A DNA stretch of 64,000 bases, from NCBI GenBank assembly GCA_021399445.1, contig JAJTUQ010000004.1, forward strand, positions 4,774,001 to 4,838,000, given 5' to 3'. A program made the translations under genes and the position numbers. The notes beneath the pieces were generated by a model. It saw only the letters and a program-made list of their open reading frames with translations. It was not told the DNA's origin and searched no databases. Shown one piece after another: positions 13,338 through 23,704 of this stretch. How positions within the stretch are numbered: position 1 is the stretch's first letter; every line of letters starts with the position of its first letter. The stretch comes from Xylogone sp. PMI_703. Taxonomy: Eukaryota; Ascomycota; Leotiomycetes.

Positions 13338-15833
13338 ATGGCAGCAAGCGTTGTTATAAGATACACGCCAGAGGAGCTACTCCATCTGAGAGACTCTCCA
13401 TTAGTTGCCAAACCTCCAGGATTACCACCTGTAGAACAATGGATGGGGTAAGCTACAACTCGTGGTCTTTATATATAAATGCATATTGACATATATCAGA
13501 CCGCCAGTGGAAAATAATGCTCGCAAAGTTTCGGACCATAGGTCCAAACCCGAAGGCTCAACACTTTTAGAGCAGACTGGCAGGAGATCAGGTGTGGAGA
13601 GACACATGTCACGCAATAGTGCGAGTAAGAAGCTTCTTCTGCCGTTTCAAGTCATTCTTTTTGCTAAATACCTGAAGATCCTGATGATATTATCCTTGGA
13701 CCTCCAAAAACATCTTTTATGTCTTCAACATCGGCGCGCAATAACGGAAGTAGCTATGATTCAGATCGGCCATCCATGCGCGATGCAGACTCAAGGGATA
13801 GATATAGTTACCGCGGCAAAGGTTTTGATGCAGACGGTGAGCGGATGAGAGAAGGAAGATCAAACATGTTGCGCCCAAAACCCAATGATGGCGAACAAGA
13901 CAGTGATGGCTGGAGTACTGTGAAATCACGCAAAAGCTTTGGTGCAGAAGGCGCCGAGCGTTTCAACATACGTTCGTTGGGAGATAAAGATCGGGACGAT
14001 AGGCGATTTAGAGACAGGGAGGATAAAAACACAAAAGAGAGGCCCGTTCGAGGTTTTGATTCTTACTCTCGAGATAGTCGAGATAAAGATCATGATCATG
14101 CACCAGAGGGAAATACCCGAAGGAATGGTGCTGGAAGAGGGAGATCTGAACCATCATGGTTTAGAGACAACAACGAAACACCGTCAACGCCACGAGATCG
14201 TACGAGTAACGGTGACAAGATCACCGATCGCAGCAGAGGATGGAGAGATAGGGATGAGCGCCCATCAGAGAGGACAAATGAACGAGGAGATCGTCGATGG
14301 GATCGCGATAGGGAACAGCGTCAAGAAAAGGAGCCTGAGTGGATGGACGAACCCGCAGAAGGGAAGAGCCACGGTCATACGCAGGAGGACTTCGAGAAAT
14401 GGAAGGAGGCCATGGCTGGAAAGGACGGAAAATCCACAGCCGGCAAGGCTTCTCGGGAAGACAAGCCGATGCCTGATCTCAATGGCCAAGCTTCATTCTT
14501 CGGTCTGGAGAACCCAAAGGCTGAACCACTACTACCAATAGATACTGGCCCAGATAAATTCTTTGTTAAATTTCTTGGTAACAAAGAGGAATCCGATCCA
14601 AAAACACCGAGCGACGTTGCAACTGAAGGACTTCCGAAATCCAGACCTACGGGAAAGGCCTCTCGGTTTACTTCATTCTTCTCTCCGCAAGAGGAGGCCC
14701 CAAGGAGACAACCTGAACTTGCTTCTCCTCAGTCGAATGGTCTTGGAGCTCTCTTTTCTAGTCCCACTAATGATCAATCTAGTGCGGAAAAGGAAGCATT
14801 CCAAGCCCTCTTGCAAAAGCTGCAGCGACAGAGTATGGGTAACACATCATCTACTCCTCCGGCCGATGCTTCCCAACAACCAAAACCGCCGGGGATAGAG
14901 CGGATTGCAAACATACCGCTTCCTCCTGATGCTTACCATCCGTACCGAGGTCCTGAAATTCTTGAAGACCAACGGTCTAGCACGCAGAACTCGCAGCAAC
15001 AGGCCCTTCAGGAGTTGCTTAATCAACGAAATGCTGCAGGCAGCCAACCCACTATTCGACCAGACCAGATGTTACAGGAGTTGGTAGGCCAGCGTCAAAA
15101 TGCTCTTAGCCAAACCTCCATTCGATCAGATCAGTCTCAGAGTCGTAACAGAAACACCGAATTTTTAATGGGGCTTATGCAAGGCTCTAAGACTATATCA
15201 GATCCTCAAAGAACTGAACAGCTTCTAGCGGGATTACGCCCTCTTCAGAAGCCTGTCGACAGCAGACAGTTGCAGCAGCAATTGCTACTAGAAAGAGAAC
15301 AAGAAATGCAACGAGAAGCTCAAGCCCAACGTGAACGAAGTGCATCTCAACGCCAAGTACCTCCCCCGCCGCCAGGATTCTTTGATGAGGCTTCTTTCCC
15401 GCGCCGCCCAATGGCTCAACACGAACCTAACAGTCGAAATCCACCACAACCAACTCAAATCTTGCAACGCCAACCACCCCCTGGCCTGGAACAGCTTCCG
15501 CCCAACTGGGCACCACCGCCAGGCCAAATACCTCTTCCTCAACAACGACACATCGCACCTCCACCTGGTCTTGCGGGTGTACCAAATCGCGGAATGCCTA
15601 TGCCACAACAAATGTTCCCTCCTGGATTTCCAATGCAGAATTTTCTCCCTCCAGAGCCACCAATGGGTGGCCCTCCCCGTAACATGCAACCTCCGCCTGG
15701 ATTTTTCAACGGTCCTCCTCCAGGCTTCCTTCCGCCTGGGATGAGCGGATTCCAGAGCCCCGAAGGCGTGGCTTTTGGCCCCCCTTTCGATGGGAGAGGG
15801 CCGCCTCCTCAAGGGGGTTTTAGAAGACAATAG
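13338..15833 (+). CDS. eIF4E transporter (4E-T/EIF4ENIF1)-like protein
   Basis: Probable eIF4E-binding translational repressor or P-body scaffold. There are three exons: 13338..13447, 13500..13624 and 13678..15833. The introns are 52 and 53 nt (donors GTAAGC and GTAAGA, acceptors TCAG and GAAG), and all phases agree, giving about 796 aa. The N-terminus carries YTPEELL at residues 9-15, an exact YX4L-phi eIF4E-binding motif in the same position and context as the animal 4E-T motif YTKEELL. Further 4E-T-like features are a DPDDIxLGPP-type stretch (here NPDDIILGPPKTSF), a long RD/RE-rich region and the EPEWMDEP motif. The C-terminal 200 residues are Gln-rich, then rich in PPPG/PPGF repeats, typical of P-body proteins. 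I infer 4E-T identity from motif order; the biochemical role is not shown. There is no RNA-binding domain. Confidence 0.72.
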
Positions 15834-16515
15834 CCAGGTAGCAATTATTGACTGCAAACGCAGAGGCAATCATACAACGATCATGTGGAATGTCATAAAT
15901 GTGTGGACTACTTAATTAAATTGTAGCAAGAACTAGCTGGCCTGGATATGTACTGGAACTTATCCCTTGAGGATTGTGGCTCGAAGAGCTAGAGTTCGTT
16001 AATATACGATTTCATGAACTCGTATTCCGACCTTGTCGGTAAATCTCAAAAGTAGAAGTTCCTCCATATTACATTGAGTGAAGTACTCCGTATGAAAATT
16101 ACTTTCGCGGTAAATATTTCTATCCATTTATATCATCAGAATCTACCAGTATTATGCTGTAATGACTATGTAGAATATCGAAGAGACTTACCAGAGAGTA
16201 TAGTAATAATTGTCTCGTATTTTTGCCTCGGGGAGGATTCAGGTGTGGAGGTTGTGCACATGGTCACATGTGGCGGTAGGCGGGATCCCTGCACGGATTG
16301 TGAGAACACCGACAATTGCAACAATTTGAAACCACCATGTTTCCCAGAGCTCCTGTTTAGACTTTCCACTGAATTGATACCTCCAGCCCTAGCCCTCTCC
16401 GCCTCAACAATCTTTGCTTGTCGGCGCATCCAGATCGCGAGTTATATTTCTTTGACCTGTCGTTCTATCTGTTCCTGGATCCTTTAGCTAGCACCCCGCC
16501 TCCTTATACCCCACG
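15834..16515. other. Intergenic region upstream of SEC1
   Basis: I see no supportable gene in these 682 bp. They should contain the 3' UTR of the 4E-T-like gene and the promoter of SEC1. Confidence 0.5.
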
Positions 16516-18842
16516 ATGGGGGCTTCAATTATCCAGGAGCAGCGCGACAGTGAGTATCTGCTGAACTTTGCACTCGCTTTCAAGCTCTTTGCTGAATCTC
16601 TTCGAAGTCATCATTGATGCTATAAAACGCATAACACGTGGCGATGTATGGTTCACCTATTTCTCTCAACAACGAGCTGGCCCTGACTTTCCTTGCAGTG
16701 GAAAATACTGGTTGTAGACGACGAGTCGAAGAAGCTCATTGACAATGTAGTGAAAGAAGATGATATTCTCAATGAGAATATTGCGAGTATGCTCACAACT
16801 ACCTTACCAGTACGTAGATAAATGCTTACGCCCACCAGATATCGAGAGGATAGAGGAAAGGAGACAAATGAACCCTGACATGGATGCAATATATATCCTG
16901 ACCCCACGGCCACATATCGTCGACTGTTTGATGGCTGATTTTGAAAGGCGGAGGTACCGAAAGTCATATCTGGTTTGGATAGCACTCCTAGACCCACAGA
17001 TGCGCCGGCGCATTGATGGCTCCAGATCTGCACAAGAACAGCTGGCTGGATTTGAGACTTTATCGATTGACTTTTACCCACGAGAAGCACAATTAGTAAC
17101 TTTCAGGGATCCTTGGAGCTTTCCAATTTTATTCCACCCAGCTTGCAATAATCTTGTCCGGGAGCATATGCAAATACTCGCACAGAAGGTGACTTTTGTT
17201 TTGCTCATATATCCTCAATAAATGCTGACTTTACAACTAGATTACGGGGCTATGTGTTACATTAGGAGAATATCCCAAAGTACGATATTATAAACCCAGG
17301 AACCCCATACACGAAGCAAGTGTGCTATGTTCCCACCTTGCTAGGTTTGTGCAGGAAGAGCTTGATGCATATGCGCAATGGAACCAAAACTTTCCACTTC
17401 CAGCAGCGCGACCACAAGGAGTCCTTATAATTACCGATAGATCCATGGACCTGGTAGCACCTCTCGTTCACGAGTTCACGTATCAGGCTATGGCACACGA
17501 CCTTTTGCCTATAAAGGAAGGAGACAAGGTCCAGTTTAAAACAGTGATAAACGAAGGCACACACGAAGCACAGGAGAAGGAAATGGATATAGGAGAGAAA
17601 GATAATATCTGGGTAGAGAATCGTCATAGGCACATGAAAGACACGATTGAGAAGCTTATGGGTGATTTCCAAAAGTTCATTGATGACAATCCCCATTTTA
17701 CTAATCAGAACGCGGATGCTACGAGCTTGAACGCCATCAAGGACATGTTAGCAGGATTGCCTCAATTTCAAGAGTTGAAGGAGGCATATTCGCTCCATCT
17801 GAACATGGCGCAAGAATGCATGAACATTTTCCAGAAGCATAAACTCCCTGATCTGGCATCGGTAGAACAAACACTAGCAACCGGATTAGACGAAGATTTC
17901 CGGAAGCCAAAGAATATTGCTGACCAAATGGTCCGATTACTCGATGACGAAAGCATACGGCCAGAGGACCGTTTGAGACTAATAATACTTTATATAATGT
18001 ACCGGGATGGCTTGATAATGGAGGATATCACTCGCCTCCTAGCACATTCGTCTCTTCCAGCACAGAATGGGGAAGCTATTACAAATCTGGAGCTCCTAGG
18101 AGTGCGCGTTACGAAAGCTTTAAAGGATAAGAAACCACCGCCACAGCCCCTTTTCCCACCTAAAGTCAATCAAACTGCGCAAGATGAAGAGTATGCGCTC
18201 TCTCGATTCGAGCCTGCTATGAAGATAATGCTTGAAGATCTCTCTAAAGGATGCTTAGATCAAGCAGTCTTTCCGTACACAAAACCGCCGTTGGATAACT
18301 CCGAAGATATGGCTGGAGTAAATCAAGCCTCCCTCCGTAGTGCGAAGCCAACATGGGCACGAAATAGACTTTCCGTGATCGATAATCGGCAGCGTGTTAT
18401 TGTTTTCATGGCTGGAGGAGCGACATATTCCGAGGCTAGAGCATGCTACGAAGTTTCCAAAACAAGTGTTAAAGATGTTTTCTTAACCACCAGCCATATG
18501 CTCACACCATCGTTATTCCTGCAACAGGTGGGTGATTTGAGTGCAGATCGTAGAAGACTAGATCTGCCTTCTGAGAGACCAAAACCGAAAGCACCGGCAC
18601 ATCTGTTCGAAAGAGATGAACCGCGTCCTCAGCCTCCGTCTCAACTAAGAGCCCAAGCACCACCAACTGCTGGCTTAGCAGCCATGAGCATAAACTCGGC
18701 TAATTCTAAACCTTTGAATGGGTCTCATGCACCAGCACCCTCGCCAGTTCCGAGTCCTCAAGTACGACATCACAAGCTATCTAAGGATGAAGGGGCCGAG
18801 AAGAAGAAGAGACACCATTTTGGATTTGGATCCAAGAGATAA
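16516..18842 (+). CDS. SEC1: Sec1 (SM-family syntaxin-binding protein)
   Basis: Sec1/Munc18-family protein that binds plasma-membrane syntaxin/SNARE complexes and promotes fusion of secretory vesicles. Five exons were joined by phase: 16516..16549, 16608..16645, 16699..16786, 16839..17188 and 17241..18842, giving about 703 aa. Four short introns crowd the first 730 bp, and the first two exons are only 34 and 38 nt. The N-terminus reads MGASIIQEQRD, then the SM-family stretches ITRGDWKILVVDDESKKLID and EERRQMNPDMDAIYILTP. FRDPWSFPILFHPAC, the GVLIITDRSMDLVAPLVHEF block and the domain 3 region follow. The C-terminal about 110 residues are a proline-rich basic tail ending RHHFGFGSKR. All SM domains are present. 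A role at growing hyphal tips is inferred from the family. Confidence 0.93.
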
Positions 18843-19339
18843 GGAGACTTTATCTTGTAGGAGAGCATCTGTTACAGCGTTTGGCGCGATTGTTCTATGT
18901 GTCAGGAGTAGGGACGTTGAATGCATTTCGTGGCGTTGAATGATCTTGAAATTGGATGTTCAGGGTTACGATTGTGTATATCTTGGGGTATTTTTGGCGC
19001 GAGGAAAGAGCATGTACCAGGGTAGCATACATTTCGTAGCATACTTCTTTTTTTGACCATCGCTTTTTTCTCCTTCTATAATGGGTAGTTAATAATAGGA
19101 AGCCTAATGGAAGATCGGGAGATACAAATAAAGCCGGTCATATTTGAAATTCAGTTGCGGTGATAGTATTGCAACCTTTTTTACTTAACCAGAAAACTCT
19201 ATTCTAACAAATATAATAATGCATTTAACGCCAATTCCTTAAAATAATCGCGAAAGGGGGTATCTCTATTCTCGTAAAAAATTGCATCTACAAAACTCAT
19301 TCCCACAGTGCAAAATATCCATATGAACACCGCCACCTA
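18843..19339. other. Convergent 3' ends
   Basis: SEC1 (+) and the G-patch gene (-) converge here. The 497 bp contain AT-rich sequence consistent with two 3' UTRs. I see no gene. Confidence 0.5.
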
Positions 19340-20086
19340 TCAAAATCCATCACCACCACCAAGATACTTCATCACCTTCTCATCCCGATAAAAAGCCTCC
19401 CTCAACCTCTCCGCCTTCCTACGATCCCTCTCCACCAACTTCCTCACCTTCCCCGCATCAAGCCCCACCCTCTTCTCCTTCTTCCGCCTCTGCTCCTCCG
19501 GAGGCAACACCAGTCCCAGCCCCATCTTATCGTGCTTTTCGACAGCCTTGATCGGGAATTGGATGCCTTGTCCCTTGGATCCGAGACCTAGACGCGAGTC
19601 TGGGTCCCAGCCTTGGGAGGAAAGGATCGTGAGGCCTTTGCGGCGGCGGTCGAGGTGGGAGGGGGGATGGGAGTGCGCGAGGCAGACTTGGTGCGAGAGA
19701 GAGGCTTCGTGAGGGCGGAGAGGTAGCGATGGGGAAGATGGAGTGGTGGAGGCGGTGGTGAGGGGGAGGTTGCAGACTTCGCAGAGAGGTGGCGACGAAA
19801 GAGGAAGGGGTTGTTGATCTGGGGGAGCTGGAGTGGAAGTTGTAGAGTCGTTTTCGATATTGGTTTGGGGAGAGTCTGAAGGTGGTGTTTGGCTTTGTTG
19901 TTGCTTTGATAGGACTCGTTCGAGGTATCGTTCGCTAATGGATCTTCCGCTGCTGGATGGTGTTGATGAAGAAGATAGCTCTGTGGCTGAACTCGAAGGG
20001 ACGAAGTTTATGCGTTTGCGCTTGAGGCCTGCTCCGAAGACCCTCTGATCTTGGAGAGGAATCTCGTATGTGTCGTCATCGGACAT
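19340..20086 (-). CDS. G-patch domain protein, GPANK1-like
   Basis: Intronless gene of 248 aa. The first 90 residues are Ser/Thr-rich and disordered. A CxxC...H...H-type element (CEVCNLPL, then HEASLSHQVCLAHSH) lies around residues 100-140. A G-patch-like segment follows (GWDPDSRLGLGSKGQGIQFP and KMGLGLVLP), and the end is strongly basic and helical (RKLVERDRRKAERLREAFY). The order Cys/His finger, then GWDP...G-patch, then basic helix, matches the C-terminal half of animal GPANK1. G-patch proteins usually activate DEAH helicases in splicing or ribosome assembly; a similar nuclear role here is inference. The gene is divergent from the ENV9-like gene, 360 bp between starts. Confidence 0.78.
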   Translation of the reverse strand: MSDDDTYEIPLQDQRVFGAGLKRKRINFVPSSSATELSSSSTPSSSGRSISERYLERVLSKQQQSQTPPSDSPQTNIENDSTTSTPAPPDQQPLPLSSPPLCEVCNLPLTTASTTPSSPSLPLRPHEASLSHQVCLAHSHPPSHLDRRRKGLTILSSQGWDPDSRLGLGSKGQGIQFPIKAVEKHDKMGLGLVLPPEEQRRKKEKRVGLDAGKVRKLVERDRRKAERLREAFYRDEKVMKYLGGGDGF

Positions 20087-20446
20087 ATTGGATAGTCATG
20101 GAATAATTGGAAATGGAAAGACGAGTTGGCAGAAGTCGCAGAGGTTAGAGAGAGGGAGAAGATAAAGTGATGATGGGCGATTCTCAGCCTTGCAGCCCGC
20201 CAAACCTTAATTTTAGGGTGGCGGAAGGCTGAGAGACGGTGATTGGTGCGATGACGTGGGCCTGCGCTCCCTGAGCTTTCTGGCCTTTCTCACTTCTCAG
20301 ATATGTTACAAGTCAAGATTACAAAGTAGCTCGACCCCTTTTCTTTTCAACGACAGAAAGAGCCCCTGCACTCACGGCTACAGTGCAATGGATTGATGTT
20401 TCTACCTTAATAACCACAATCTTTTCCACAACCCTCAGCCGCCAAA
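20087..20446. promoter_or_regulatory. Divergent promoter region (G-patch gene / SDR gene)
   Basis: The 360 bp between two divergent start codons must hold both promoters. Purine-rich sequence lies next to the G-patch start. No specific element was identified. Confidence 0.45.
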
Positions 20447-21712
20447 ATGCCTATCCCGTTCATGGCAGAAATCTTCTTCAAGATGCTTGAGCATCTCCCA
20501 AGCTCCTTGGGCTCCCTGCCCATCTTCAAGATCATAGGAGCACTCGCTGTCGTTGCCCTGATTAAATTCTTGTGCATGGGAGCTACCAATAGGTCAGAGC
20601 GAAAGATGCACTCGAAGGTCATCATGATAACGGGCGGCACATCCGGGATAGGTGCAGTGGTGGCATTGGATCTTGCGCAGCGAGGTGCGCAGATCATCCT
20701 TCTCACACGACAACCTCCCTCCGATATGTTCATTGTGGACTTCATTGAGGACTTGCGAGCACGGTCTGGGAACCAATTGATATATGCGGAGCAGGTCGAC
20801 CTGTCCAGTCTCTATAGCATTCGACAGTTCGCGACGAAATGGATCGATAATGCACCGCCGAGACGACTAGACATGATAATATTGTGTGCTGCTACGCTTA
20901 CGCCGCCCGGGAAACCTCGATCAAAAACCGTTGAAGGACTAGAGGAGATGTGGATGGTGAATTACCTGGCCAACTTTCACCTCCTCAGCATACTCAGTCC
21001 TGCTATTCGAGCTCAACCTCCCGGACGAGATGTGCGCATCATATTTGCAACCTGCTCCTCATATCTGCGATCCCCGCCTATAGTAAACGGCGACGAGGCC
21101 GCTACAAGTACTAAGGACTGGTCAACTTCCAAAGCGTATGCACGGAGTAAGCTCGCGCTGATGACGTTTGGACATGCTTTCCAGAAGCATTTGGACTCAT
21201 ATAAAAGACCTGATGAGATGCCTATGAGTGCCAAGGTTATTTTTGTTGACCCGGGCTATTCAAGGACGCCTGGAATGCGAAGATGGCTGACGAGGGGGAC
21301 ATTGTGGGGATTGGCAGTATACCTGACTCTGTGGCAGAATATCTGGCTTCTACTCAAGAGCGCAGAGGGAGGCGCGCAGAGTGTTTTATATGCTTCTATG
21401 GAAGCTAGTCTTGAGCGAGGTAGTGGGGGTCGATTGATAAAGGAGTGTCAGGAGATGGCAATTGGGAGACCGGATATCAGAGATGAGGCCGTTGCTAAGA
21501 AGCTATGGGAAGGGAGCGAGAAGCTTATCGAACGAGTAGAGAGAGAGGAAGCTGTTCGAAGAGCAATGGAGAAGAAGCTACGAGAGGCGGAGCAGCAGAA
21601 GGACACAGCTGGTGGGAAGACGGCTGGGAAGGCTGAGGCCGAGGTGAAGGCAGATAATAGTAAGGAGGGCAAAGACAAGCCTTCTCGAAGACAGCGGAAG
21701 GCAAATAAATAG
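20447..21712 (+). CDS. Membrane-anchored short-chain dehydrogenase, Env9-like
   Basis: NAD(P)-dependent SDR-family oxidoreductase of 421 aa in one exon. A hydrophobic segment at about residues 26-45 (IFKIIGALAVVALIKFLCMG) probably anchors it in the ER or lipid-droplet membrane. The cofactor-binding glycine motif TGGTSGIG is at residues 62-69. The catalytic YxxxK is visible as YARSK, preceded by the usual serine-containing segment. The last about 60 residues are charged and helical (EQQKDTAGGKTAGKAEAEVK), ending in a basic tail. Layout and length resemble yeast Env9 and vertebrate retinol-dehydrogenase-type SDRs, so a lipid-droplet-associated reductase is plausible, but the substrate cannot be read from sequence. 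The start is the first ATG after the divergent promoter. Confidence 0.82.
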   Translation: MPIPFMAEIFFKMLEHLPSSLGSLPIFKIIGALAVVALIKFLCMGATNRSERKMHSKVIMITGGTSGIGAVVALDLAQRGAQIILLTRQPPSDMFIVDFIEDLRARSGNQLIYAEQVDLSSLYSIRQFATKWIDNAPPRRLDMIILCAATLTPPGKPRSKTVEGLEEMWMVNYLANFHLLSILSPAIRAQPPGRDVRIIFATCSSYLRSPPIVNGDEAATSTKDWSTSKAYARSKLALMTFGHAFQKHLDSYKRPDEMPMSAKVIFVDPGYSRTPGMRRWLTRGTLWGLAVYLTLWQNIWLLLKSAEGGAQSVLYASMEASLERGSGGRLIKECQEMAIGRPDIRDEAVAKKLWEGSEKLIERVEREEAVRRAMEKKLREAEQQKDTAGGKTAGKAEAEVKADNSKEGKDKPSRRQRKANK

Positions 21713-22532
21713 AAAATCGATAATTATGATAGGCTAAGGGAAAAGGAAAGAAGGAGAGGTTTGAGCGTACCACTGAGATATAGTAGTTCATGGTATCTGG
21801 AGTTCTGAGGTAACATTGGGAAGCATAACAAAAGGCGTTCTGAATGAATGAATATTTATTTACACCACTAGATGAATGACTATTTAGTGCAAAATACTAA
21901 GAGCAGAAATATAGCTCTTCCACGTCGTCAATTGCGGTCTGCAAGCTCGCACAAGCCCCAGTTACCATAGTCATTCCATCCTTGATTCACAAGCTCATTC
22001 AATCAATCGCCTGCATTATAGAGAGAGCAAGGAAGACATTAATACCATCTAATACAAAGGCTCATCATCTCTCTGGCCTTCATTATTCGTATCTATGTCC
22101 TCCAGAGATAGCTCCTCTACGTTCGACCCCATTCTTACCTTACCACTTCCAGTACTCAACCATCCCGAGCCAACATCGAGATTCGTCCGGGAAACGAAAG
22201 AAGGGTCAAATCCCGGAGCAACTCTTTGTCCAAGAGGCCCCCTTTTCCTCCAATTAATTTTGACTTTGACTGGCTGGCTAGCTGCTCCTAATTCCCAAGC
22301 GTCATTGTACCAAGAGACGTCACTATTTTAACATACTATACTGTGACATGTGCCTCCACACTTGACACCTCTCGTCTTCTCTGAATTCTGCGCAAAGAGA
22401 ATTGAGGACTAATTGAATACTCCATCAACATATAATCCTCGAATTGATTCTAGATATACTCGTGGTTGAATACGCGATCGCTCCCTCTACAATTATATAC
22501 CGAGACCTCGGCATTGGGGCCGCGTGCAGATT
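21713..22532. other. Intergenic region
   Basis: Only short overlapping frames are present in these 820 bp. I find no supportable gene. The stretch separates the SDR gene from a small hypothetical gene. Confidence 0.45.
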
Positions 22533-23167
22533 ATGCTTCGAAGGTCGGCGTCGCAGATCTTTGGGGACTCAACCCCGCAGAAGCAATGGGCAGCGGCCAT
22601 GAGCTCCTCTTCCTCCTCTTTTTCACCACCAACACCATCACCTCCTCCTCACGTAAGCATATCCTCTGTTTGAATTACTATTCCATACTAGATTCATCAA
22701 ACAATATTCGAAAGAAAAGCGAACATTCCGATACATTGGGCCTAATTAGCTTACACAATAATCATTCGCAGTATCAAGACGCGGAGCTCTCTCCGCAGCT
22801 CCCGCATACCTCGGCATTCGCGTCGAGCTCTAATACCGCTGCACCGTCGTCATCGTCGTCATCGCCATCACCGCCGTCTTTAACTCTACCTCTGCCTATG
22901 TTACCGCGCACTCAAATCCAAGCTATGCCTCCCTCACTCCCTGCCCAAGATCAACGATCCCATAGAGAAATTGAGGCTGCTTGGAGCCAATTCCCGTCGT
23001 CCACCATGATCCCCGATCCGAGCACGCGACATCCAGTGTTCTTTACTGAGCGGTTAAAGCGCGCTCCCAATGGCGTTGGAGCAGGTGCTTGGATCAGTCC
23101 TGTAGCGGCCGGGTATGTGTTTGAGAGCCAGGATGTGAGGAGGAGGGAGGAGAATGCGAGGTTGTAG
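22533..23167 (+). CDS. Small Ser/Pro-rich hypothetical protein (two exons)
   Basis: I do not recognise this gene. My preferred model is exon 1 22533..22652 and exon 2 22772..23167, with a 119-nt phase-0 intron (donor GTAAGC, acceptor TTCGCAG), giving 171 aa. It starts MLRRSASQIFGDSTPQKQW, and the Ser/Pro-rich composition continues smoothly across the splice. The C-terminus (about residues 105-171) is more ordered, with IEAAWSQFPSSTMIPDP and GVGAGAWISPVAAGYVFE. An alternative is an unspliced 233-codon frame from 22466 ending at the same stop, but its upstream part reads like intron. No domain or targeting signal is clear. Confidence 0.45.
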
Positions 23168-23704
23168 AGCGTCTCCTCGGGGACTGGAAGGGTATTCATG
23201 GGAGATATTCATGGGAGAAATGATGCGAGGGAAGAGTGCTAAAAAGAGCGCAATTAATTGTTTGACGGCGAATGAGGAATTACGATAATGAAAGACAGTA
23301 CACAGGATGAGCAATGGGGAATGTGTTGCGAGATTGTTTCCTTTTGACGAGAGTTGGGATATATGAGATACCTTTTGTGTCAAGTAGGAACCTGTGGTGG
23401 AAAATCCGGAGATCTGGTTGATAAAGTAGCCTTTGGTCTGGCTCTCTGAACCAGAAGCCTCTTGCTTAGAGGCGTTGGCCCTCTGCAGCTGTATAAATAA
23501 ACATACTGGCTGCGAAAACACCTTTGAGCACTGATCCCGAAGCTAATGTGGATGTATGAGGTTAATCATCTCGAGGAATCTATGTGACATGGCATATGGG
23601 TTGTACTTTTTGAAATATTGAGACATTATGTATGTGCCTGACGGCCGTATGTCAGCCACAGTAATGGGTATCTTCTGCAAACCTGTGTTCTAAAAATTAT
23701 ATTC
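23168..23704. other. Convergent 3' region
   Basis: These 537 bp lie between the small hypothetical gene (+) and the RAD18 stop (-). No gene is visible and they are probably two 3' UTRs. A 155-codon minus frame overlapping the hypothetical gene has no recognisable features. Confidence 0.45.

Noticed and set aside
16760..17221. Separate 153-codon gene inside the SEC1 locus
   Set aside because: It is the fourth SEC1 exon read without its introns. The sequence EERRQMNPDMDAIYILTP is SM-family and joins in phase to the flanking exons.
22466..23167. Unspliced 233-codon frame as the gene model
   Set aside because: The segment 22653-22771 has a perfect GTAAGC donor and TTCGCAG acceptor, and joining them continues the Ser/Pro-rich protein in phase. 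The spliced 171-aa model is preferred.
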